64,000 bases of DNA from Euryodendron excelsum. Lineage: Eukaryota > Streptophyta > Magnoliopsida > Ericales > Pentaphylacaceae. How positions within the stretch are numbered: the stretch's first letter is position 1; the number at the start of each line of letters is the position of its first letter. The notes beneath the pieces are model-generated. The model searched no databases and was not told the origin of the DNA. It saw only the letters and a program-made list of their open reading frames with translations. A program made the position numbers and the translations under genes. Shown one piece after another: positions 12,012-22,751 of this stretch. The DNA lies in the NCBI GenBank assembly GCA_033060915.1, contig CM065382.1:7807001-7871000 (forward strand), read 5' to 3'.

Positions 12012-13409
12012 CCAGACCATCCTTTGCATATTCCAACTCTAATTTCTGATGCGAAGCCCTGCTGAAGTCACTCCAGAACTGCGAATCTCTATACACACTT
12101 CATCCCTCCAACACTTAGCTTACATTCCATCATCTCCAAGCCTATATACTTCACATATAAAGCCTTATACACCATCAAACACTCCCTACCAGCCTTTTAA
12201 GCCTTCTTGAAGTCATTCAAGCTCCAATCAAAGCATCCCTTGAAGACTACAAGTGTGTTGAAGGCAAAAGGTGGTATCTCTTTTACATTTGTGTCTTCTC
12301 CCACTCTTCTCTCCTCCCTCCTAGCCTACTTAGGCTATTTTCTATTTTAATCCCCATCTTCAACCCCCCATTCTTGCATGCTTGAGCCAAGAGGGCTCTT
12401 AGATCATGCCTAGAGGAAAGCAAGTGAGAGCCACCGTGTAGGGAGACCTCTCACTAGCCTACTTTAAGATGGTATGGCCTAAGAGCCCCTTGTTTATGTG
12501 GTGTAGCCTATAAACTTTGTATATGATCATAACCCCTTGCATATTACTATTTTGATCATGTTTTGCATGCTTGGCTTCATTTTATGCTTATTGTCATGTT
12601 CTACAATATTTACATTGCTCTTATTTCATGCCATCTCCAAGCTCTATATTTCTTTCAAAAAATTATTGCAAGAGTTGGTCCCTTGAAGTTTAGGATGAGA
12701 CCTTAGAAGTCATGCCTTAGAAAATCCCCCATTACCCCCTAATTCACACTTTTGCATCATTGCATTTTAACTTGCATAAAAGTTGCTTTCAAACTCTTTA
12801 ATTTCCAAGGTTTCCACTTTCTCAAATTTAGTGGTTAAAATGGCCCCCATGGAACCCTCTCTTGAGTGGTCTCCCTTTGCATTGGCCATGGGAGCCCTAA
12901 ATTGTTAGAATAGTTCTCTTTTTCTCTTTATGCTTGCCTAAAAGTGATATTCAAACTCTTTGATTTCTATGGTTTCTATTCTCTCAAGTTTAATGGTTGG
13001 AATGGCCCCGGGGAATCCTTACTTGAGAGGTATCCCTTACATCGGCCATATGAACGTTAACTTGTTAGAATAGTTTCCTTTAAAAATGATTTTCAAAATC
13101 TCCTTCTTAAAAATGGTTTTTAAGAGTTCATTCTCTCCATTTTTGTATTAAAAGTGATTTTTCAAAGGTTATCACCATTGTGTTGATTTTTAAAATCCAT
13201 ACTATTGTCAAAATAATGGTTACAATGGTTATAAACACACCTTCTTCGAAATGGTCTCCAAACATCAACCATATAAACCATACTTTTGGCTAGAGTCAAA
13301 ATTTTCATGGAAATGATCTCCATAAGGGTTGTCCACCAAAATCCATTGCATATTATGTTTTGTTTTCCAAAAGTGCATTAAACCAACTTCCAAAACCATT
13401 TTCTAATCC

Positions 13410-13720
13410 AACCCTAGGTTAACTTGACCCTAGTTATCTAACCCTAGTTATCCAACCCTTGGTTAACTTTACCTTAGTTGTCCAATCCTAGGTTAACTTG
13501 ACCCTAGTTATTCAACCCTAGGTTAACTTGACTCTAGTTATCCAACCCTAGGTTAACTTGACCCTAGTTGTCCACCCTAGGTTAACTTGACATTAGTTCA
13601 CTCACCTTAGGTTAAACTAACCCTAAATCATCTTAACCTTAGGTTAACCTAACCCAAGTTAGTTAATCATAGGTCATTTTAACCCTAGGATAACCTAACC
13701 CAAGTTAGTTAACCTTAGGT
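13410..13720 (+). repeat. ~30-bp tandem repeats, TAACTTGACCCTAGTTATCCAACC type
   Basis: About ten degenerate units combine CCCTAGGTTAACTTGACC and CTAGTTATCCAA. The CCCTAG core superficially recalls plant telomere repeat (CCCTAAA), but the unit is about 30 bp and different. It lies in the R-U5 part of the inner giant LTR. Confidence 0.7.
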
Positions 13721-14234
13721 CACCCTTAACCATAAACTAACTCAACATAGGTTAGTATACTTCAAGGTTCCAACTTTTGAACCCTTTTCTAAATGATCAC
13801 TCAATTTCAAATTATTCTCATAACTCAGTTTTCCAAAATCCCCTACTACTCTTGATTTTAAAAAACCAACTCCATAAACTCTTCTAATGTTCTTACACTC
13901 CATCTTTAAGGCATTTCTAAAAATATTTTTAAAAGGTCACAAACCTAAGATGTCCCTAGCCCTCTCATGGTTAGGGATTCCAAGGACAAGTGATAAATCA
14001 AGAACAACCTCTAAGGTTGTCCATATTAGAATTCTAAACCCTTTGCCATTTTCAAAAACCACTTTCAAAAATTAATTCATTAAAACAAGCCTCCAAGGTT
14101 TTCAAAACAAGATTTCAAAAACACTTTCAAGTTCTATTGAGTCATGCCAAAGCATTTTTTCCAAAACTTCCTTAAATTGATCAAAAAATATTTTCAAAAT
14201 ACTCCACCATCCAATTTCAAGTCAAAATTCGCAA

Positions 14235-14400
14235 GACCACAAAGAGTCTTCAACTTTCAAAGACCTCAAAGTGTCTTAAACTTTTTCAAAGACCTCAGAG
14301 AGTCTTCAACTTCTAAAGACCTCAAAGTGTCTTAAACTTTTCCAAAGACCTCAAAGTGTTTTAAACTTTTCAAAGGCCCCAAAGTATCTTCAAACCTTCC
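14235..14400 (+). repeat. ~38-bp tandem repeats, CAAAGACCTCAAAGTGTCTT type
   Basis: Four to five units of TTTCAAAGACCTCAAAGTGT with alternating AACTTTT or CAACTTC spacers, within the inner giant LTR. Confidence 0.65.
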
Positions 14401-15424
14401 AAAGGCCCTAATGTGCCTATTCTCCATCGGGCTCTTGCCCGAACTACGAATGACCTGATTCTCATCAAATGGGATACGTAGGCAAGCTAAAATGGTGCGA
14501 TCATAACCTTTATTTCAACTCCAATACCTTTTTCAAAAATTTCAATCAATTCAAAATTTCTATTCCAAACTCTTTCAAAACCCCCACTATTTTCAAACTT
14601 CTTCCAAAAACTTGCATCATGCATCATCATCCGAAAAGTGATGACTAAACCCCGTTTTTAAAATTCTAAAGTGGATATTAAGTGGACAATGGTAACCGGT
14701 TATTCTAGTGAGTGAACCAAATGGTGATTAGACATATAGGTACCGAAAGGGCGAGGTAGGGTGATGATCTTAGGATATCTTCCCTACACGTAACCAACCC
14801 CCAAACCATAGATTTCTATTTTCAAATGACCAAAATGTAATTATTTTCCAAAAGGGCTTAAATCTTTCCAAAGGTTGCCAAACAACCTATTTTCTTAAAA
14901 ACCCTCTCTTAAGGGAGTTTTCAAAACATTTTTTTCAAAAACCCTAAATTCAGTCTTCGGATTAACGCTTAGTTTTAGGTGCCCTAACTCACCTTAATCA
15001 AGTTAGGTGGCGACTCCTATTTTTCTGAAAAGCCCTTAGTCAAACCAATTTTCAAACCTAGTCGCACTTGTTCTTCTAGAAGGATGAATTCTAGTGACAG
15101 AGTTCCGTGCTTTAGGGTCTCTGAGCCGAAAGCACCTTGGACACCCAAAAACCGGGGCGCGACAAGGGAATTGCTGACAAACCCCTATATCACGGGACCG
15201 CCGTCAAAGTGACAAAAATATTCAAAACCTAGGTCAACGCTAATGCCTGCTAGCTCACTCCAGTGAAAATGACCAAACTGCTCCTAGGGCCATTTCTGGC
15301 ACGTTTCTCGAGAAAGTACCTATGTCCTCAGAACGATAAATCCACCCTTCCAAGATTATCTTAAAGACAATCTGGCATGTTTAGGTGCCTTCCAATCAGT
15401 TTTGGGCCAATTCTAAGACATTCC

Positions 15425-15790
15425 GATCAAGATGACCGTTTTGCCACTAGGCATTCGAGCGCTCCGAGAACCACACCGGCTTTAGGTATCAAATCGGTAA
15501 CTTCCCGAGAATGCTTTTATAGTATTCCTGACCTTTTGTTATCTTTTCGGATCATTCCGAGTCAGTTCCGACAAACCCGGTGCAAAATGACCGTTTTGCC
15601 CTTAATAGGCCGGTCGTCTCTTCCAACCACACTGGCTCTGGGTATCAAACCGGTAACCTCCTGGAACATTCTAAGTAATATTTTCAAACCTCGAGTCTTC
15701 TTTGGGGACATTCCGAGTCCATCCCGATAATTTTTCGGTCCAGTTGACCGTTTTGCCCTTAACGGCCCGGTCAATCCTTTCAACACATCC
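15425..15790 (+). repeat. ~155-165-bp tandem repeat in outer giant LTR U3
   Basis: Three units are marked by ATGACCGTTTTGCC (15,431; 15,587; a variant at 15,744), each followed by a GGTATCAAA...CGGTAAC segment (degenerate in the third) and preceded by a CATTCCGAGTC type phrase. Related TGACCATTTTGCCC motifs occur in the inner LTR at 10,892 and 11,039. Confidence 0.6.
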
Positions 15791-16022
15791 TGTCATCATT
15801 TTTCAAGTCTACTACCTCCGGGACACTGTTCTAAGGGTTCTTGTCTTTCCAACTTTTTGGTACATTCCTAGCCCCTTTAAATTATTCTGAGACCTTCCAG
15901 AGTCACTCCTAGTGAAGTCAGGCTAAAAATTACATGGTAATAACTAGTACAAGCACTCAAATCTTCTGAAGATACGTTGCTTACCGATCTTAAAAATTTC
16001 TAATTGGTTGGCACCACTCCCA

Positions 16023-16092
16023 GTGGCGCCAATGTAATTTTTGGCCTGGCGCCACTGCAACAAGCGCCAGGTCATTCCTCTATCTATAAATA
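16023..16092 (+). promoter_or_regulatory. Hairpin and TATA box of outer giant LTR
   Basis: CAGTGGCGCCA at about 16,020 and TGGCGCCACTG about 25 bp later are perfect inverted repeats. TATAAATA follows at 16,085-16,092. The arrangement parallels the inner LTR although the arm sequences differ. Confidence 0.55.
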
Positions 16093-19000
16093 CAGAGCCT
16101 CCTCCAGCGTGAAAAGGGTCGACAAACTCAGTCTAAAAACTCTCCTCTTCGATATACAGAGCTCGTAGCCTCCCTAAACCCTAGTCTTTTTTAGGTTTTC
16201 CAAAATCCTAGCCTCCATACATAAACTCTAGCTCTTATATACTCCCATACACTTATACACTAGCCTCTAAAGTCTCCATTGAAGACTTGAAGTGCTGCAA
16301 CTCCGAAGCTCCCGAATATCAGAACAAACTTTTGAAGATCAAGGCAAAGACCGAAGCAATGCAATAAGACAAAACGCATAAAGCAAAGCAAATAAAAGAA
16401 GACGCGAGGTAGGTTTCCTATTTATGTTTACACAATTTTCTCCCTCTCTCTTCTCTCTCCGAACCCACTTGGATTTTCTTTTATTTTAATCTCACATCTT
16501 CTTCTCCCCCCCCCCCCCCCCCACGGCCTTCTTGCATGCTTGAAATAAGGGACTTTCTAATCCATGTGTAGGATTAGGCTATTGGAAGTCACCGTGTTGA
16601 GGGCTTTCTCTTAGTGTAACAGGAGACCACGTGGGTTCAGCCCCCTTGATTATGTAGTGAAGCCCTTAAACTTGTATGTTCACGACCCCAACTCGCATTG
16701 TGCATATCATGATCTCGCATCTCTCCAAAATTCAATTTCAAACTTGTTTTCAAAACTTACATCAAAACCGTTTTCAAAACTTCTGCTAAAATCTTTTTCT
16801 TCAAAACTTGTTTTTAAAATCACAATCCTAAGGTGATTCTAGCCTTTTCATGGTTAGGGTTGCTTTAGAAAAGTATTATATTTAAAGTGACTAATATGGT
16901 CCATATTTTCAAATACTTGTTGTTTTCAAAACCACAAATCCTAGAATGGTTCTAATCTTCTTATAGTTAAAGTCATTTTAGGAAAGTGAGATATTTTTAG
17001 AGGTTTGCAAAAATCCATCTCTTTCCAAATTGTTTTTCAAACCTACTTTTTAAAACCTCTTTTTAAATCCTCTCCAAAATCTCCTTCCAAATCTACTTTC
17101 TAAAATCTCTTCCCCAATATACTTTCTAAAAACTCTCTTCAATCTCCTTTCCAAAAATTGCTTTCTAAAATTTTTTTTCCAAACTCCTTCCTAAAAAGCT
17201 CTCTCCTAAATTCACTTTCTAAAAACGTTCCTTAAGTTTCTTTCCTAAAAACTCTTTCCAAAAAATTCCTTTCCCAAAAACTCTTTTAAAATCCCTTTCT
17301 AAAAACTTCTTTCTAAGATTTCCTTCTAAAAATTTCCTTTCCAAAAATCTCTTTTCTTAGAATACAAGTTAAACCCTAGATCCAACGATTAGGAAATCCT
17401 AATTTCCTTTCTTAATACATAATTTCCAATCTTGCCTCAAAACATAGATTTTCAAAATCTCTATTTTCTACATCAAATCTTAGATTTCCAAAATTTCATC
17501 TTTCCAATTCAATCTCAAATCCAATCTCCCCTTTAGGAAACTAGATTCATTCCTCCGTTTTTTGAAACAAAATCAAATCATCTCTTTTTAAAAACAAAAT
17601 CCTATCTTTCGTTTTAGGAAATAGATATCTCAATCCTTCCTAATTTAAACCTTTCCTAATTCACTCCTTCCTAATCTCATACTTTCCTAAACCTTAAGTT
17701 TTCAAAACTCAAACTTCAAATCTTTCCAAGATTCTAAACTTTCTAAATTTCAAATCTTTCTAAATCCAAAACTTTCTTAAGTTAAACCTTTTTTATTTCA
17801 AAATTTTCCTAATTCAAACTCTTTCCAAAAAGCAACTCTTTCTTAAAAAGAAGACTTTCCAATTTCAAAACTTTTCTATTTCAAAACATTCCAATTTCAA
17901 AACTTTTCAATTTTAATTTTTTCCTAATTCAAGACTTCCTTAATTCGAAACTTCCCTAAAATGAAACTTTTTCTATTTCAAAACCTTTCTTAAAATAAAA
18001 ACTTTCCTAAAACGGAACTTTCCTATTTTGAAACTTTCCTAATTTTAGCCTTTTCTAAATCCATTATTTTCCTAATCTCCTAAAGACCAATATTCGAGTC
18101 AAATCTTTTTCAAAACCCTTCCAAATCCAACATTCGAGTCAAATCTTTCTTAATCTCAAGTCATTCCTAAATGTTATCTTTCTTACACCTCAATTTTTTC
18201 AAAACAAATCCAAATTCTTCTTCCAAGTTCTATCTTTCCAAATCAAAGTCTAATATTTTCAATTCCAAATTCCAAATTCCAATCTTCTAGTCTAAGTTCA
18301 AATCAAACCCTTTTCCAAATCAAAATCTCTTTTTCCAAATCAAACTTTCTATTTTCAATCGGACTCTTGTCCGAACTACGGCTGACCTGATTCCTCAAAA
18401 GGGATACGTAGGCAACCCTCATGGATGAGGTCATAACTCTTTTCAAATCTCTAATTCGATGACCTTTTTTCAAATCTCCAATTCCATAATCTATTTCCAA
18501 GTTTCTAATTTCAAAAATCTATTTTCAAGTCTATATTTCCAATTTCTAAAATTTTCTTTCAAAATCTAATCTATCTTTTTAAATCTCTTTTCTAAAATCA
18601 AATCAAATTCTTATTTTCAAATCTATTTTCAAATCATACATCATTCTTTTTAACATTCTTTTTCAAAAGTGGATAGTTCTGGACATATATTGATTGAAGA
18701 CTTTAATGAGTGAATTTAGGGTGAATAACATGTAGGTACCGTAAGGGCGGGGTAAGGTGATGGCTTAGTGCGTCTTCCCTATACGTAACCAACCTCCGAA
18801 CTTAGAATCACTGTTTTCAAAGCCCAAAATGAAGTTATTTTAAAAAAAAAGCTTATATATTTTCTACAGGTTGCCAAACAACCTATTTTCTTAAAAACTC
18901 TCTCTTGAGGATATTTTTCAAAATTGTTTTTCAAAAAATCCTAAGTGTAGTCTCGGATTGTGCTTAATTTTTAGGTGACCTAACTCGCCTTAATCAAGTT

Positions 19001-20431
19001 AGGTGGCAATTCTAAACTTTTTTTAAAACCCTTTATTCAAATCAATTTTCAATTCAAATCTAGTCGCACTCATTCTTTTAGGAGGATGAGTTCTAACGAG
19101 ATAATACAGTATTTTTTCCGCTTGTGCGTGTATTCCTCGAGTGTGAAAAATCTAGACGCGACACATACTATCAAAAATTCTGATTTGATTAGCTTAGCCT
19201 AATCTATGTGATTAGAATCATACATTCGAGATCTCTTTGGTTTGATCCCGAATGACAAGTATCAGCAACAAGCACGAGTCAAGTAATAGTAACAAGCACG
19301 AATCAACTGCTTGAACTCAACTTTCGGACTTTTGCTGTATCCTTCGTATACGCTTTGCTCTAGAAATAGTGGGCTCGCAGCTGCTAAGGTGTCTTTTCCT
19401 CACAAAAACGTGTATCTCTCAATTATGAGTAAAGTGTAATCCTAGTTGCTCTTAGAGTGTGTATATATAGAGGCTACAACAGGGATCATAAGATTAGTAT
19501 AATTAGGGCTTTCTGCGTAAATAAGGATTCCTAATCTAACCAGAATTAGTTCCTATTTACGTAAATTATAATTGATACCACTAATGAATCATAATTGCAC
19601 TCCCTGTCATACTATGAATTATATTTCGAGCGCTATATTATTAAATGCTTATTTATTTTCCCACGTTAAGATTACAGATACCCGTCTATTAAATTAAATT
19701 ACTGACAATTAAATTTAACATATTTATTTAAGTCCTTGAGATCTTTTACTTAACTTATTTGATATATCGAAATTGTAATCCACCTGCAGGGTTTGACATA
19801 ATCAAAACTTATAAACTTCCTCAATGGGGTATCATCAATCCCTATACCGGGACGTGGATTCTATTAATAATTAATATTCACCATACACGTAATGTTATTG
19901 TCCAACTCACTGAGTTTATTGACCCACAAAGAATTTCACTCTTCTGTGAATCAAAACAATAAATACTACACACATGTGTCTATTTATTATATTAAGATTA
20001 AGAGCATAAGCACTCATAATAATCATGAGGTATTAATTATTTTATATAGTCAGTATAAAAACAATTACCTCAACACGGTTTTGTTTAATACACACAAGTG
20101 TACTTGTACAAGGAGTTGGAACTATACCATTCCTCATAGTCAAGACAGACCTATTAAGACATTGTGCTACAGTCTTATTGATGGTGTGTCCGATTCCATC
20201 TAAGACTGTGAATGATAAGCTTATATTCCATTTGATCTTTCGTGTATAAGTTATACTCTGCACACCAAATCATCTAATATATAAAATAAGAGACACGCAT
20301 GCATAATCATTAAATAAATAACGCAATGTAACTATTACTCATACAAATTCTCATTAAAATGGAACAACTAATTTATTAATAAATACTAAAGTCATTACAC
20401 AAAGCATGTCTTTTAATATAAATCTCTAACA

Positions 20432-21059
20432 GTGGGGATAACCTAAAGGGTGTTGAAAGAGGGATATCATTTGATAACAAATCATCGATATATTGGGCTA
20501 ATGTTATCTTAAATAACACGCTCTTTTATGGTGTATCATACATTGCAACACAAGAGATATTTCTTATTATTGGTGGTAATTTATCTATTGATTGGCGGAT
20601 TATTCATTACTTATCTATTATTCAGTCATTATGAGTTTGATTGCCTTGGCGAGTATATAGATGTATAGCTTACATCCACACAAGCTGTTTTACAGGATAT
20701 TTGAAGATGTCTAGTCCACTGTAGAGGTTGGGGTTGAGTTGGAGAGTATCAAGATGCTCTTACTATAATGTCAGCAGTCTGTCTCTATGTTGATATCGGC
20801 AGTCTGTCTTTACTCTTGTATTAATATGAGTTATATTCAGAAAATTGTATTATCACGTTAACTGATTGTTGAGATATATATAATAATGTTATTAATCTAT
20901 AAAATTTCTATCTTGTTAAAACAAAATATATTTTAAAAAAATTATTTTCCATCAAAAGACAAAAAATGATAAGTAAATTATATACAAAATATTTTCAGGT
21001 CTAAAATATTTTACGTTCAATCCAAAAGAGCCTTAATGTTGTATTTTCTTCTACTACTT
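20432..21059. other. Retroelement flank, no gene
   Basis: The DNA right of the 1.3 kb solo LTR continues a degraded repeat related to the direct repeat at 7,657 and 9,241 (short shared words such as GATATCATTTG). No coding signal is seen before copy B begins near 21,060. Confidence 0.4.
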
Positions 21060-21565
21060 CGATCCCACAGCCCCTTCAGTAATTATGATTCAAGTCCTAA
21101 GAAAATAAGCCATGAGGTTGTACTTTGTTATATATATATTTTTTTCTAACTGGGTGTACTAACGTATGATACGTTCAAAGGAAACACGCGCGATTGACCA
21201 ACCAATTTACAATACAGGACCAGGAAATTACATGTCACGTGGATCCCTACCCAAAAAAAAGACACGAAACCTTCTACAGAAACACTTAACACAGGTGCAA
21301 TTGTGGTGGCGGCTGTACATTAGTGATGTCGGGCAACCGTGCCTACGTTTAGCAAATCTCAACCTTCTATTACTAGAGAAAACATCAATACATTTGAGTT
21401 TCCTAACCTCCAACCTCCCCCATGGACTTCTAATGATTACTAAAAAGAAAACACTTCTGTACCTTTCAACACAAGGAGTAACTCAATATTTTATGTCTGC
21501 TCTCTGCACCTTCTCAAAATCTTCCATTTTCTCTTGGACTAAATAAATATCTATACTATATATCA
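21060..21565. repeat. Copy B of the triplicated unit, left part
   Basis: Matches copy A 1,800-2,190 and copy C 34,820-35,165: GATTCAAGTCCTAAG (21,089), GATTGACCAACCAATT (21,192), GTGGATCCCTACC, the ACTAGAGAAAAC block and TTCTCAAAATCTTCCATTTTC. It carries a 70-80 bp insertion near 21,285-21,365 absent from A and C. It ends at the 5-bp target duplication TATCA (21,561-21,565) of the Tat element. Confidence 0.8.
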
Positions 21566-22120
21566 TGATAATGCGATAAACTGGTACGTCTTTCCCAATC
21601 CCGGGTGCAGCTTGCTGGTGCGATGAGTTTCCCGCCTCTATGGGACACCGGTATGGTGCCTGCCAAAGACACTCCGATGCCAAAGTTAGGCTTAGGGAAA
21701 CATGGACAGAATTAGTATCTAAGGTGGTGCAGAATCGTACCTTCTTGGAGGTGAGAACTGTTCCCTTTATAGGAGTGTTGGCCTTGATCGTGGGCACCTT
21801 CGTGGGTCAGTTAATTGCACTCCCCCCTCGTCATGCCTCCCACTTCGTGGGGGTATATCGTGCCTTGATTTTCGCCCCCATGGATCATGCTCCCGTTCAT
21901 GGGGGAAACGCTCGAATCATGGGATCGTGGGAGCTATTTACCAGGCGAGAATCTCGGGGTGCCTTCGTGCCGCCGCCCAGTGTGTCGCTTGAGTTCTGCC
22001 GCTCTTTCTGTTAACGGACCTGACCTAGGAGTGAGGTGACCTGAGCTGGATATGCGAGCCGGGCTGGTCTGGTCTGTCCAAGGATGGGCTGACCGACCGT
22101 ACTTGTCGTTTGTGTTATCA
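21566..22120 (-). repeat. 3' LTR of the Tat element (555 bp)
   Basis: Runs TGATAATGCG...TGTGTTATCA. It is equal in length to the right LTR and differs at 8 positions, mostly transitions. A TATA-like TATAAAGGG is present on the minus strand near 21,765-21,773. Confidence 0.95.
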
Positions 22121-22136
22121 GATGCCCCCAATTCCC
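22121..22136 (-). promoter_or_regulatory. Polypurine tract of the Tat element
   Basis: Immediately upstream of the 3' LTR on the minus strand lies GGGAATTGGGGGCATC. It is purine-rich and in the position used to prime plus-strand synthesis. Confidence 0.7.
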
Positions 22137-22403
22137 TGGGCAGCCCAGGTCGGCCTATGGGAATTCCAAAGGTATGCCTACGGGAATTTCGAAGAGTCAC
22201 CGAGCGCCGTCGAACCGGCGCATTTATGGCGCTGTATAACCGTCATGATTACTATGCCAGGTGGATCGACGCGACTGTTGGCCTTTCTGCCACGTGGCCT
22301 CACGCGGTTGGTTCCGTATGTCGATTAGACATCAATTACACTGCCCGTCCGATCTCGAGAGCTTCGGGCCGATCTACACCGTTGATTTCGAATAGAGGGG
22401 GCT

Positions 22404-22410
22404 TATAAAA
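22404..22410 (+). promoter_or_regulatory. TATA box of the antisense gene
   Basis: TATAAAA in GGGGGCTTATAAAACC, about 350 bp upstream of the chosen start codon and 284 bp inside the LTR boundary. A 5' leader intron is likely: a donor AAG|GTACGTAG lies at 22,560-22,568. Confidence 0.6.
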
Positions 22411-22751
22411 CCTTGGCGGTTCGTCGAAAGGAGCCCCTTATTCTACACATTTCTTCCCAAGCATTCAACTGTGTTCGTTGTTTCTCTCCCTCCGTCCTTC
22501 TCACTGTTGTTGTTCGTTCGGAGGGGTTCCGAAATCACTTCCTAAACCCATTCCCATCAAGGTACGTAGTGTTAGTGTTTATGTTTTGGCTCCTACAGAA
22601 GGCTATTTGGTACTACGAGTGGAGGATTAGGGCCTCACACCCCTTAGGGTTTATAGGTAATTCCCCCTTCGTTGAGTCGGTATACTGGGGTGTTCTTGAA
22701 GCATCCAGAGCCGTTTTTGACACCCTCCGAGAAATTGAGGATCCTAGGGTC

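Larger units (their letters stand above)
10202..15164 (+). mobile_element. Giant solo LTR (4.96 kb), Ogre/Tat-like gypsy, inner
   Basis: Starts TGTAAGCACCCC at 10,202 and ends CGGGGCGCGACA at 15,164, flanked by identical AGGGA (10,197-10,201 and 15,165-15,169). It sits inside the outer giant LTR and is related to it: same start, same TATA layout (TATAAATA 12,004-12,011), same CGAACTACG...GGGATACGTAGGCA block (14,439-14,484), same CCCTACACGTAACCAACC segment (14,782-14,800) and same AAGTTAGGTGGCGACTCC end. It holds three internal tandem-repeat zones annotated separately. Open frames inside it are short and unrelated to gag or pol. Confidence 0.9.
9594..19163 (+). mobile_element. Giant solo LTR (4.6 kb), Ogre/Tat-like gypsy, outer
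   Basis: Starts TGTAAGCACCC at 9,594 and ends GACGCGACA at 19,163, flanked by identical CATAC (9,589-9,593 and 19,164-19,168). Without the inner insertion its length is 4,602 bp. Features in order: a U3 with repeated TGACCGTTTTGCCC motifs, a hairpin at 16,023-16,060, a TATA box TATAAATA at 16,085-16,092, a C-run at 16,507-16,522, about 1 kb of degenerate CTTTCTAAAA-rich sequence (17,000-18,350), then the CGAACTACG...GACCTGATTC...GGGATACGTAGGCA block (18,374-18,412) and AAGTTAGGTGGC near the end. Multi-kilobase LTRs with this closing block recall Ogre elements. No internal region remains, so it arose by LTR-LTR recombination. Confidence 0.88.
9543..20431 (-). mobile_element. 1.3 kb solo LTR, split by a nested giant LTR
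   Basis: On the minus strand the LTR starts TGTTAGAGATTTATA at 20,431, runs to 19,169, and continues at 9,593 to end ...GTCCCCAACA at 9,543. The join is shown by the plus-strand partner at 8,511-9,240, which is colinear across the break (ATTATGCATATGCACAATAG in the partner). Removing the insertion leaves about 1,314 bp. The flanks are ATGGG (9,538-9,542) and GTGGG (20,432-20,436), a target duplication with one mismatch. A TATA box lies near 19,467-19,475 (minus). TGTTAGAGA starts are common in copia LTRs, so I lean to copia. No coding sequence is present. Confidence 0.75.

Noticed and set aside
13410..13720. Interstitial telomere repeat
   Set aside because: The CCCTAG core looks telomere-like but the unit is about 30 bp and lacks CCCTAAA tandem repeats.
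10844..15890. Open frames of 60-130 codons inside the giant LTRs
   Set aside because: They have no domain similarity, sit in tandem repeats or U3 sequence, and differ between the two related LTRs.
22413..22751. Upstream extension of antisense-gene exon 1
   Set aside because: It contains the likely leader-intron donor at 22,560 and encodes low-quality sequence before the domain; the start at 22,752 is more consistent with a spliced leader.
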